A stretch of 64,000 nt of DNA from Phytopythium helicoides (lineage: Eukaryota > Oomycota > Peronosporomycetes > Pythiales > Pythiaceae): NCBI GenBank assembly GCA_024867545.1, contig JANFNE010000069.1, forward strand, positions 1-64,000, in the 5' to 3' direction. The notes beneath the pieces are model-generated. The model was not told where the DNA came from, did not search any database, and worked only from the letters and a program-made list of their open reading frames with translations. Shown piece by piece: positions 41,201 to 52,109 of this stretch (its first letter is position 1; every line of letters starts with the position of its first letter). Made by a program: the position numbers and the translations under genes.

Positions 41201-43856
41201 GTATCTCTCAGCGCTACGATTCGTGTCTGAAATTTTCTCGGCGTTGATGGAAAATGAGAGGTTCATGTTCACGTAAATGTCAATCCAGAGAAGAGTATCG
41301 AAAGTCCCGTTGAGTGCATCAATAACCCAGGCATGCGAAGTATCAGAAAGAGAAAAAGAAAGCTCGAGTGGTACGAGAATCCAATCGTAGATGCAAACGA
41401 GTTGCAGAATGAAGATCCACACGATCCGCCCTCGCGAATTGATGTCGAGACATTTTCGCAATAGCAAACGTGACCACCAGTGAGCTTCTTTAGGCAATGC
41501 ACCGGTGCCCTGAATGTTATCGTAGAAACCACGAATTGCGTCCGGACCAACAGTAGGAGCAACACGTTCACGGCCGCCAAAAAAACTTGCCCGGACATAT
41601 TGTAGAGCGTTAATTCCTTGGAGGATGAAGGACGACCGCTGTTGTGACTCTTGCGGCTCGTCCTTACCTTTGAGCTGTCGCTGTGACTGAAACCGAGGAG
41701 TAGAGGTCTGAGGTGAAGCTGGAAACACCTTTAGCGACAGCCTTCGCGTCTTCGCTCTAGATACTAGTGATGCACCACGATTTTGAGACTCGCGACTATC
41801 ACTTACGACTAAACGAGTCTTTGAGTTTTTGGAGTTGCTTGAAACCGAGAGCTCTGGACGGGCGTTGGACATATGTTGCTCCTGATTTGGATGCGGTGTG
41901 TGCTCGAGTGGAGGTAGCTTTGGTTTCGAACGCATTAAACTATGTTCGAACTGAGCATTTGAGAGTTCTTGTCTGTCTCTGGCCATAGACCCAACAGGAG
42001 TAGCGACAGTCGAAGACAAATGGCCCACCGCTGTCTCCGTGACAGCCTGTTTAGTCTGGAGATCGGTAGCTTTTTTCGTTGACAATATGATTTGACTGGC
42101 CACTTCTGTTGATTCGACCTTGGTTGATTCAATTGAAGTTGGGAACGATAATTCCTGGACTGCTGCAGTAGCTGGTTCAATCCCAACCTCCGCCAATTTT
42201 GACCGAGCGATCGCATTCTTTTTTGCGATTGATTTTACTGCTTGCTTGAGTCGAACGAGTTGTGGAAAGGAAAGTACCAGTCGTGGTCGACCCCGAGCCA
42301 TCGCCGACGCTGTCGCAGATGATTCTCTTCTTCCCTTTGCTTCTCCACTTTGGGTCTTGTCTTTTCCATTCTCACTTTTCTTTACTCCAATGATTGTTTG
42401 AACAGTATCGGCAATCTGTTTGGCGCATCGAGGATATCCATCTAGAAGTTTTTCAGCATGAAAAAGTGAGAGACGGTAGAGAGTGCAATATGTTGTGGTC
42501 ACCATGGCCGCTGATCGCGGGAGGCGCGCAAACACTGCAACTTCCCCAAAGAAGCTCCCCTTGCGTAACTCACGCACTTTCACGCCATCGACGACAGTGT
42601 GCAGGACCCCAGAGTGCACAACGTACATTGCATCGCCTCGGTCACCTACACGAAAAAGAGTGTAGTGTGCTGGGTAGGACACTAGCTCGAGAAGACTCGT
42701 CACAGCATTGATAAATCGTAAATCACAATCAGCAAATACGGGGATCCGAGCCACAACATCCCGAAGCAGCTCGATTTGAATGTCGCTCGCGATCGATGGA
42801 CATAAGAGTTTTGCAGCTTGCCGATCGTTCACTTCTGATTGGGTATGATATCGTTTGAGATATTCGACCGCTCGAACCTTCAGCTCCTCTGGAACTCGGT
42901 GGAATGCCAGCAAGTGCTTCAGTTGATTAACCCTTGCCTCTGCTGTCTCTGAGTCGCCACTCGCGCACTTTAGATAGTAGAAAGAAAGTTGCACACAAGT
43001 ACGTGAAGAGGGTAAACCCTCCAAACGCTACCAGGATTGTGAAAGCAAAGGCGGGGCTATTCTGTGGCAACTCGCCTTCAAAAAGTCCCGTCAAGAGACC
43101 AAATGCCCAGAAGAAGGCCCTCAAATACTTTGTCAGGGTCGAGCGGTTTTGCGCTTCGCCTTCATGCACTTGAAGCAACCACGGGTCAGCATGGTGTGAG
43201 TCTGTCCCAAAGCTGTGGCGGCCGCATGCTACAAGATGCGATAACACGATCGTCAATCCGAGGACCTTCGCAAGCTTGAGGAGCGCGAAGTGACGCGCAT
43301 AAATATTGTCAAGATCGGAGATGAGTTCTGGCAGCCTCCAAACGCGAATGAACTTGTGCATCTCGAACACAGCCACTGAACTATGAGGCCCGCCATGCAT
43401 GAGGAGAGAAAGTGGTGACAGTGCCAACATATCAAGCGCGAATGCAGGGGATCTCATATACTTAATTCGTGACTTCCGCGAGTCTCGTAGCATGTTGCCA
43501 TCCTCGTAGTACCCCATGTTGAGCTGAACGTACATGTCGACACAGAACAGTATTTCGCAAGCATACACCCCAGCAAGAGACCATCGAGCGGTCTGTTCGT
43601 TGTCTTCCGAGTCGAACACAACCAGAAACGGAATGACGAGCGCTTCGTACACGATCATGAACAACCGAAGCTGGTGCCAGCGCTGGATTCCGCGGGAGTT
43701 TGGGTCGAATGCGCTGCGGATTTCACTCAACAGCAGCATTTCAGACGACCCTGACCGCGGTCGCGTTCGAAACACACTTGGAAGTGACTCGGTCAACGTG
43801 TTGGCTGCCGTGGAGGATCGCCGACGACTTCGTCGACTCAGTTGAATAGATGGCAT
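36060..43856 (-). CDS. Four-unit cyclic-nucleotide-gated-type channel chain (apparent single polypeptide, about 2600 aa)
   Basis: Four six-helix channel units, each followed by a cyclic-nucleotide-binding-type domain, run head to tail without a spacer. The start is the ATG at 43856. Units 1 and 2 share one open frame (41054-43024), and units 2 and 3 share another (39534-41081). Between units 3 and 4 there is no ATG at the natural start (the frame begins with GTG), and the end of unit 3 overlaps it in another frame. To read through, seven single-base frame changes are needed, near 42963, 41080, 39537, 39374, 38500, 38232 and 37832 (five extra bases, two missing). Units 1 and 3 resemble each other, as do 2 and 4. 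It is probably one pseudo-tetrameric channel protein; separate broken genes are the alternative. Codon use is AT-richer than in neighbouring housekeeping genes. Confidence 0.75.
38196..39799 (-). other. Channel unit 3 (acidic pore, canonical CNBD)
   Basis: Begins in the same open frame as the end of unit 2 (AFDPDAIAVRGWDTFVFAL). S4/S5 are at about 39350-39200 (NKMLRALKFPRQMQSLSTRF). The pore near 38930-38990 reads LFWAFGLMSASSTGELPKTV, with G-E-L-P as in unit 1. The binding domain near 38340-38400 has SYFGEAALFTKAPRNAYV, retaining the Gly-Glu and the Arg, so it could bind cAMP or cGMP. The unit ends in another frame 63 bases into the start of unit 4. Confidence 0.8.
39800..41500 (-). other. 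Channel unit 2 (basic pore, degenerate CNBD)
   Basis: S1 begins near 41430 (RGRIVWIFILQLVCIYDW). S4 (VLRIPRLFRVW, then VRLRYLRP after an apparent one-base loss near 41080) is Arg-rich. After S5 comes YIEGFSKEESAW, shared in pattern with unit 4. The pore loop near 40720-40800 reads AANVLAALGRTMEPES, with Arg where units 1 and 3 have Glu. The binding domain near 40040-40190 keeps the beta-roll start (VIYRPGDYAAGLFFLLEGEV), but the phosphate cassette GGFFGSAALKGC lacks the Glu and Arg, so nucleotide binding is unlikely. Confidence 0.8.
42390..43856 (-). other. Channel unit 1 (acidic pore, canonical CNBD)
   Basis: S1-S4 lie at about 43660-43280, with a poorly charged S4 (FIRVWRLPELISDLDNIYAR). 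The pore loop near 43055-43110 reads FFWAFGLLTGLFEGELPQNS, with G-E-L-P at the filter as in CNG-type TIGETP loops. The cyclic-nucleotide domain near 42500-42660 is canonical: GSFFGEVAVFARLPRSAA keeps the Gly-Glu and the Arg that hold the ribose and cyclic phosphate. A Ser/Lys-rich linker of about 250 residues follows before unit 2. Confidence 0.8.
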
Positions 43857-44124
43857 ACTGGTTCTTCAGGTCGAAGTAGTGTTGTATGTCGTGGTGCGGT
43901 GACTCAAGGCAATCAGCCGACCAGCATCGGCACGAGGGCTTTGGCTTGAGGGCAACTCCTCGACTAAAACGCAATAGAATCCAATCGCACAACCAAAAAT
44001 ACGCGACGCATTTACCTTCTCGAAACGCCAAAAGAGTTCTCAAGGACAAAAAAGATGAGCGCCGCAGGTGAGGAGATTTTGCACACATATATTTGTTATC
44101 CATTCATGACGATAATTTAGGTCC
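43857..44124. other. Promoter region of the channel chain
   Basis: 268 bp between the channel start and the stop of the PH-domain gene, both on the minus strand. An open frame (43741-44103 minus) crosses it but shows no domain. No clear initiator match was found. Confidence 0.4.
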
Positions 44125-47065
44125 TCAAAACTCGATCACGTCCGGCAGATCCGGCAGGTCCGGAAGCGTCACGCTCGACACGGCCGTACTACTCGATTGA
44201 GGCGAAGCGGACGAAGTCTTCACGCCGCCTTCAGGAAGCTGTGGGCCGATCATCACGGGCTTTTCCTCGACTGTTGAAACCACCGGCGGCGGCTCCGGGA
44301 ATGTGCGGGGCAGTGTCGGCATGGTTGGAACACCCGACACGTATCCGAGATGCGGCTGCAAATACGGCGGGGGGATCGGCACGCCATAACTTGCAGGGGC
44401 GCTAGTAGGAGCTGCAAACGCCGGCGGAGGGTACGGCAGATGAGGGTAAGAAACGTACGGGTAGCCCTGCGACCCGACCATCGGTGGTGGGGTCATGTAG
44501 GGATAGCCAGGCATGTACGGAGCTGGTGCCGGTACAGAAGCATACGTCGGGAGGCTTTGAGGAGCCGGCTGGACGAACGCTTGTGCAGAGGCCTCTGCCA
44601 CTGGAGCTGGAGCAGCAGGAGCTGAGCTGGGGGCGGGAGCTACAACCGGCGAAGGTGTGGCCATTGGAGCCTGAGCTTCAACCTGAGGAGCGGCTGAAAC
44701 AACAGGGGCGGGGAGCAGCAGGAGCGGAGGGCTCAGATGCTGGAGTCGGGGCAGTGGCCTTAGGAGTCTCAACCACCACAAGTGCGTTTGAGATTTCCAC
44801 GGACGGCTCGCTAGCAGACTGCGCGGCTGCATGCTCCTGTTCCATCTTCTGAATGCGCTCCGTTGGCGACGTGTACTTGTCGCGGCGCTTCATCTTGCGC
44901 TTCTCGCGCTCCTTTTCACGGCGCTCCTGCTCTCGGCGCTCTTCTTCGGCCTTCTTCATCTCTACAAGCTTCAGGAGCTCGGCCTCGGCACGGCGCTGCT
45001 TTGCCTTTTCGATCTTCAGCTTCTCCTTCAGCTCGCGACGCTCTTTCTTCTCCTGCTTCTCAAGCTCGACGCGACGCTTCTCTTCCTCGCGCACACGCAT
45101 TGTCTCCAGATGCTGACGAGCGAGCTCCGCGGCGGCAGCAGCAGCTGCAGCCTCCTCCTCTTCTTGTCGCTGCTTCTCCTTTCTAGCCCGACGCTCTTCT
45201 TTCCGCTTCTGCTTGGCGCGCTTGCGCTCCTCTTCCTCCTCCTGGAGTCGAGCAGCTTCTTGTGCTGGGTCAACTGTAGCATCGAAATCGCCATTGACTT
45301 CCAAGGTGCTGAAGGCCTCAATCTGGTCATCCAATTCCTGCGCATCCTCCTCGTCGCGGTGCTTCGTCTTGTGCTTGGAGCGCTTCTTGTGGGAGGCGTA
45401 CGTCTCCTGCTCCTTCCCGTCGCTCCCGTAGCCGTCATCCACTTCAGGGTACCAACCGACGATGATGGACTCGCGGTTTTCAGCCGACATCTCCCCGATC
45501 GAGACCGAGTTGCTCTTGGTCTTGTTCTTCTTCTTCTTCGACTTCTTCTCCTGTGGAGTTGTGGCTTCAACAGCGTCAGCTTCATCAATCGCGTCGACGC
45601 CGTTCGTATCAACCTCAGCCTCGACGTCTGCTTCCACGATTGTATCATCTTCATGCTGCTCGATGTCGCGAGCGGCAGCACTCGACTTGCGACGCTTCTC
45701 AATCACAACAGAGATCGAGTCGCCAACATCAATGCTCGATTCACCATCTGGGTACTCACTGTACCCTTCGTCGCTGTCCACCTCGTAGAACGCGACGTGG
45801 TTCGATGGCGACACTGACGACATAGACGCAGCACGCCCACGGTCGTTGGAGTGATGACGCGAAATTGACTTCTTCGGTTGGCGAGCCTTTTTGCGCATAT
45901 CATTGAGCCGCGCCGCAGCCATTTCCGCGTACAGGTCGCGGTTCGACTCGAGCTTCTTGGCACGGCGCTTCATCTGTTTCTCGCTCTCCTCGCGCTCGAG
46001 ACGCATTACGAGCTCCTGATCGACGAGATCGTCGACCGAGTCGTCGTCGCTCTCCCCTGGGCGATCATTGTCAGCAGCCTTGACCACCACCGCGCCGAAT
46101 CGGCTGGCTCCAACATCGTCGAAGAGAACGAGTCACTCGCCATGGGGTTCTTCTCTGCCTGCGTGCTCACCAGCTTCTGGTCCAGCAGCACGCTCTGGCG
46201 CTGGCGCTCCTCCTCGTCCTCCTCGGACTGCGCCGACTTGTCATACTTGGACGCCATGGCGGCAGTGACTGCCGCGGCGGACGTCGAAACACGCGAGGCG
46301 TCGTAGTTGACCTGGGTCGAGCCGAGCGTGTCGCCGTACTGCACGGCCCAGTCGTTGGAGCTGGACGAGATGCGGTCGACCTTGGCTCGTCGTCCGTTGC
46401 TGCTGTGTCCGCTCGCGTTGGGCTGGAAGGATCCGCTCGAGTCGGTCGAGTCGGACCGGAAGAGCGCGTCGTGGTCGCCCATGCCGTTGCCCTCCGAGTC
46501 GGTCGACATGACGTCGCTGACGCCTCGAGGCTTGCCCGCCGCTGGTCGCGCCGTGGAGCCTCCCGTCATGGCGCGTGGCCTGACGTCCGTGCTCGTCGAG
46601 TCGACGCTGCTGGCCCTTCGCAGCGGCAGCAGGCTGCCGATGGATCCCAGGCGCATGTCCCTCGAGGTGGCCGGCGCGCCCCTGGCGACGTTCGTGAAGG
46701 CCGAGTGGATGGCCATGAGGTCGACCCACTTGGCCTTGTCGTCCGCGCTGGGCGCGACGCAGTGGAAGAGCTTCTTGTCGTACGTCTCCATGACGAATGC
46801 GTGCTCGTAGCGGTGGAAGCTCGTGCGTCCGTCCCAGTCGCTGATGCACTTGAGCTGGTGCACGCTCGACGGCCGCTCCGGGTGCGCGTCGTACGCCTGC
46901 CGCGACTTGTACGACCGCAGCAGCACGTACTTGTTGAGCGCCAGGTCCAGCTCCCACGTCGCCACGCAGTACCGGTCCCGCATCACCGGCAGGTTAGGCG
47001 CCGCGCTTCTTCAGCATCCCCTCCATGACCACGTCGCCTGTCTCGCCTGCGCGCTCCACTTCCAT
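44125..47065 (-). CDS. PH-domain protein with long charged coiled coil and Pro-rich tail
   Basis: The start is the ATG at 47065 (MEVERAGETGDVVMEGMLKK). A PH domain follows: LKKRGA, then after one extra base near 46996 NLPVMRDRYCVATWELDL and ending DDKAKWVDLMAIHSAF. Next come a Ser-rich part (about 200 residues), an acidic Lys/Glu-rich middle, and a long charged helix (repeated EEKRRVELEKQEKKERR type). The last 230 residues are Pro/Ala/Tyr-rich (MPGYPYMTPPPMVGSQGYPY), ending in LPDLPDLPDVIEF. Two further frame changes are needed, one base lost near 46120 and one gained near 44708 in a C run. PH domains bind phosphoinositides or proteins. The architecture matches no named family I know; it may be an endocytic or cytoskeletal adaptor. 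Confidence 0.75.
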
Positions 47066-48983
47066 CCACGAACTGACCGCCGCGGGCCGCGCCGCGCTCG
47101 CCGCTCTCGCCTGCAGACGGTCGACAGGTATACTCAGCGCCAGTCACCGGCGGCCGCCAGCTCCTGCCGCTCCTCTCCTCGCCGCTCCAGCGCCTGCCTG
47201 ACCTTGACGCTTGCCTTGAGGGGGGAGAAAGACACGAAGTCAGCGTGTCTCTGGGGCCGAAACCTGCGTTTCCCTCGGCGCAATCGCGCACCGTTTAGGA
47301 TTGTATAGGTTTACTTGCTGAGGACGAGGCATACGGATAGACTGTCAAGGACGACGGTTGAGATACTTGAACGGGAGGAAAACGGTGGGTTGGAGCGGAA
47401 TTTTCAGCTTTTCAGCCGTCATTTGAAGGCTGAAATCCCGACTTTCGCAGCCAAAAATGGTGGCGTTTTCCCAGCTGCCGCCATGCAGAGAGGCTCTGAG
47501 GGTCAGCATGTGATCCAAAGTGAGCCCTTGCATATGGAGCGAGCTCCATGTGCGGTCGGCCTGGCGGAAATGGAGCGACGACGACTTGCCATTGCATTAC
47601 GGAGAGAGAGAAACGCAGTGTGTCGGAGCGTGTCTATCCGAAGTGCAAGCAACCCGGACCTGGCTATCGCTGCTGTGGATAGCTCCGCTGGGCTCTCGCG
47701 TGCGGATTTTGGAGCCCGACGATCCCGAGGCGAGTCCGTATGTACGCTGCGAACAGCGCCGATGCCAACTGCATTGACACTTGCTACCACTCTGCCGCCC
47801 GTCGTTGGTCGTCACCTCCCTCGCGGCGTCGTCGACCCGGCTCCATCCATCATGCAGCGGCGTTAAACGCCTGGAGCCCAACTGCGCGAAAGAGAAGCCC
47901 TCCATGACTCCAAGAGCCCGGAGCCCGGAGCCCCAAGCGGTTTAGAGCCCAAAGACACCGCACCATGCCGGGGGTTTCAAGCGAGTGAAATTCCGGCGAT
48001 CGCGACGGATGGAGGCCTCCTGTGCAATCGATGGGGACGGTGGATAGGCCGGAGCCTTCAACCGGATCAAGCGGAGGAGGAGACGCAATGCTCGACGTGT
48101 ACGCCAGTCACGCACATCCATGCGCCCGTCACCATTCAGCTGCTGCCGGCCACGCACGAGATTTTCGAACGCATTCGAAAAAGTTGTGAGATACATGCAT
48201 CATTTGGTCGATGCATATCATGTTCTAGCAGTGTCAAATGAGTTGAAACATCCTAAAGAGAGCATGATTTGAAAGAGAGTATCGGTAAAGGGCGATTTGT
48301 TGCCAAGTTGAAGTGCCCGTCAAGTCGGACTGCAACGCATTTTACACTGCACCAATGGCCCCACGACCCCTCATGAGCTCTTTTACAACGGTATCACCAA
48401 GCTGTTGGATGGCTACCTGCAGGAATGGTGCAGCCCGAGCATGAGAAGCCCATGTTTTTACTTTTTCGTTTGGTGGTGCGCAAACGCACGATAATGTGGT
48501 GTCGAGCCGGAGCTGGTGATCGAGACACGATGCCATTCGGAAGGTAAAAGCTATCCTTGGCACGAGTATCCAACTAGGCAGAACGCGGCTGTCATGGGAG
48601 AACAACGCAGGACAACGATGCTTCGGGTGATGCCGAATCTGCGTTTCCGGTCGACTGACACACTTTGACTCCGTTGAACGCCATTGTATTGATACTTGGT
48701 GCATCGTTTTTACGAGATGGCCTCCTAGTCTAGCCGGAGTTGGTGGTCGAAGCATCACGTTGCTTCTACGTTGCTGCTGCTCGGACATTTTGCATTGCTG
48801 CTAGATCGTATCATTTGTTTTGGAGGCAGCGAAAGGAAGATTCCTCTTGCAATCGCCACACTTCAAAAAGCAAAAGCACAATTAAGACGGAAGCTGTTTC
48901 TTTCTCTCATTGCCCTTATAACTACTAGGCCTTTGCTTGTCAGCACTTCATTTGTACCGAACAAAGACCTGGACCCAAAGCTT
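47066..48983. other. Long spacer, 1.9 kb
   Basis: No domain-bearing frame. A plus frame at 47315-47866 and its minus shadow are unconvincing. The left end should hold the PH gene promoter and the right end the 3' UTR of the first START-FYVE gene. Short GAGCCCGGAGCCC repeats occur near 47908. Confidence 0.5.
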
Positions 48984-50936
48984 CTACAGCATATCCCCGT
49001 CGAAAAGCGTCACCTTCGGACGCGTGCGACGAGTCTCGGCTGCTCTCGCGACTGCAGACGCAGTGGGGTTAAAATCGTCGTCGAAGATAGACTCCCGGCT
49101 CGGCTTCTTGGTAGAGGAGCCGTTCGTGGCTCTGCTCTTGCTGCCAGTGGTTGCACGAGACACGTTCGACTGTCGAGTCGACACCGGACCGGATGCTACT
49201 GGCAGTCATCACCATCTGCCGAAGGAGCTCTTCCTGCTCGGCGAGGCACTGGTCGAGGGATCGCGAAGTGCTTCGCGTTGTGTTGTGCACACTCACCGGC
49301 TTGCTTCGGCGACAATTGGAGCGACCGCTTGATGCCTGTCGGTTATACTGCACCTTTCGCTGGCGTGGAGCGATTGGTGGAGAGAGAGTCCGTCGAGCAA
49401 TGAGCTGGGATGCCGGCACCATATCCGTCGTGTCGATCTCTTCAGCGACTTCCATCATGCTGAAATGGCTAGAAGGCTCTTCTTCCAGCACTGCTGTGTC
49501 GGATTCAAGCATATCCAGCGCAGACACGAACATGGGTCCTTCGATTGTCTCGTCCGAGCGAATAGTCGACCAAGACGACCGGGTCGACTCTGTGTAGTCG
49601 GAAAATCGCGACGAACTGAATGAGACCGTGCGGCTGCAGTTCGAGTCTGTCTCCGACCACTCAGAGCCGCTCTCGGACCAGTCGCTGGAAGCAACCGACA
49701 GTCTGTTTGACGCTCGCGATCGACGACCGTCTTCGACGAAGTCAACATAATGACCGGGCTCGCCGTTCAACAGGATACCCTGCTGGTCTCTGTGACCGCG
49801 CTCGGTTGCTTTGCGAGGGGGAACCATCGCCACACTGACCGATTCGCGCATCGAAGTCACGCACACCTTGCAAAACTTTCGCTTGACGACCTTGAAAGTG
49901 CGCTCCTTTCCAATTCGACGAAGGTTGCGCGGGATTTCACGCACAATGGTGCAGCGCTTGCAAAAAACTCTCCGCATAGGCGGCAGTGATGCTTCCGCCG
50001 CGTGGCTCCAAATTTCGCGAGCAAATTGTGCACTTACGTCGCGACTCCTTGGGCACCCAGTTGCTGCGGCTGACGATCCCACGCTTGGAAATGCGCTTCG
50101 AGTCCACGAACACCGCCATGTTCTTGATGATGTGCATGTACCGCTTGTAGCTGCGATTGGATGTGCTGTAGCCTGCGAAGTCGTTCTCGCTCATCATGAA
50201 ATATTGCGTTGTGTTGGGGTGGTCTGATGCCGGGCGGACGATCGTTACGGTGCTCGTCTTGATGCGCTTGACCTTGAGAAGCGTCGACATATCAGGGCAC
50301 TCGGAGATTTCGAGCGGCAGCGTCACGCGCATGCCGACTTCGCGGCCGCGTAGGTCGTGCGTGTAAATAAGGTACTCGAGGAAGCAGTTGTCCCGCTTAC
50401 GAGCAAAGGCCGACGGCTGCAGACACGTCCACTTGATGCCCATGTACAAATGTGGTTTCCTCGACTCAACAGTGTGGATGTTGGAGAGCACAGCCGCGTC
50501 GACCGCGTGGCCGAACATGAATTTATTCCACTCAAAGAGCTGCTTGGACGTCTCGGCGTAGTAGAAGTCGATCAGATCGCGGTAGTCGCCACTGATGCGT
50601 CCGAAAATGCGGCACTCGTGCGTTGCGGAGCCCGTCGGCGAGTCTTTGACTACAGCCGTGAGCCCATCTATGCGGCTAGCGACATCCCAGGCGCCACTGT
50701 ACGTCGGCAACGCGCCCATTGCCTCGTGTCGCTCGTACTCGATAAGTGCCGTGCGCACAGTCTGCTGCATTTGTGCCTCGTACGCGTCCACCTGCTCCGG
50801 CGTCAGGTGGGGCGTGGGGAAGAATCCCTCCGGCAATGGGAACCGCAAGTTCCGCCTGCATTCGAACATCTCGTTAGTGCTCTCAAGCCCAACAAGCTGT
50901 AAGAAGCTTGAAGAGGACGACTCACATGCTGGTCAT
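48984..50936 (-). CDS. START-FYVE protein 1
   Basis: Proposed exon 1 is 50936-50926 (MTS plus two bases), a 70-nt intron, and exon 2 from 50855. The alternative start is the ATG at 50869. The START-like lipid-binding domain covers about residues 5-260 (FPLPEGFFPTPHLTPEQVDA, YRDLIDFYYAETSKQLFEW, KPHLYMGIKWTCLQPS). The FYVE-type zinc finger follows: WVPKESRRKCTICSRN, then ATRRKHHCRLCGEFF and CKRCTIVRE. It keeps the RKHHCR core that binds PI3P. The tail is Ser/Asp-rich with EEIDTTDMVPASQL and the shared motif CLAEQEELLRQMV, then a basic end. Frame changes are needed near 50012 and 49965 (one base lost in each T run) and 49186 (one gained). START-FYVE fusions are greatly expanded in oomycetes; the probable role is lipid sensing or transfer at endosomes. 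Confidence 0.88.
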
Positions 50937-52109
50937 CGAGTGGCGTACGGGAGACATTGCAAAAACCTCAACCCGATCTCTCCGGCCGGTTGGTTGGTGC
51001 CAGCCAAGACAAAGACGCACTGAGCTCACAGAGCTAGCCGTTCGAGATGGTTTGACGGACCGGCGCGATGCGAAATGCAGTGCCAGCACTGTTTGTGCGC
51101 GTGCACGTCGAAAATGACTTGATCGGAGGCTGCTCGGCGCTCGGTCTCTGCTCGCGACATTGTGGCAGCGCGGGGTGGACCGGCGCCGCGATTTGCAAAG
51201 CGGACAGAAGAGCTACATTATAGGCGATAGCAGGTGGCGTCACATAGCGACGCACCGTGAACCGGCGAGTCGACCGGCTAGCGAATTGAAGATGAGAGGT
51301 TCATGTGCATCGTCACACCGCCTGCCCATCACGACGAGACGGTCTCCGCTTGTGGCTCCAGGCACCCTGGTGATGCATCCCACTCTGCAAAACTGTGGCG
51401 GTCGAAAGCCGCGAGCGGCGACGCCACGAGCGAGGAACTGTGCATCGTGTCGCCATTGACGGGCGCGAGGTCCGCATGTCGCGGCATTTGATGACTAGGA
51501 CGCAGCGATTCCATAGTCAGCCATCGCGACTAGCGACTGCGATGTACCATTCGTGTTCACTTTCCGATGCCTGACAGGTCAAGGTATCGGGCTCACCGCC
51601 GTTCGATTCAACAGCGCTTGGCAAGTGCCGCTGACAGCCATGTGTCTCCATGAGGACCACATGGCGGCGCTACTCACACCAATTCAGCAAGATGGTCCCT
51701 TGATTTACACTGTCATTGAACATGGTGGGGCGTGAAAGCCGTATGTCAGCGCTGGGACAGATGCACCTAAGCGGCTTCACAAGAAGCGGCTCTCACGCAC
51801 CGCTTGGCTGTACCACATCGATATGCAGCTGCAGATCGGAAGATAGGGACGGCTGTTGGCAATGCTGGAGCATCGATCAAACCGTGATAGCCCTGTGTCA
51901 CCATGACTGCTCAGATTCCACATCAATTTGCTCCGATTGCGGTCGCTGGCAGATCCTTCAGAGTCCATCAACTCATTAGATTCTCCATATGACAGCGAAG
52001 TAGCATTTTGCATTCGATGAATGACTTCTTGTACTCCAGGTGCAAGCACTTATCGTATTGCTAGTTTACAGATGCTAGTCGACTCCGTTTGCTCTATCAC
52101 GTATTTGAC
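50937..52109. other. Spacer between START-FYVE genes 1 and 2
   Basis: About 1.2 kb with no recognisable coding or repeat. It presumably holds the promoter of gene 1 and the 3' UTR of gene 2. Confidence 0.5.

Noticed and set aside
36060..43856. Four independent channel genes
   Set aside because: Not excluded, but units 1-2 and 2-3 share open frames and unit 4 has no ATG at its start, so a single chain fits better.
47315..47905. Overlapping frames in the 1.9-kb spacer
   Set aside because: Plus and minus frames are mutual shadows with no domain or plausible start context.
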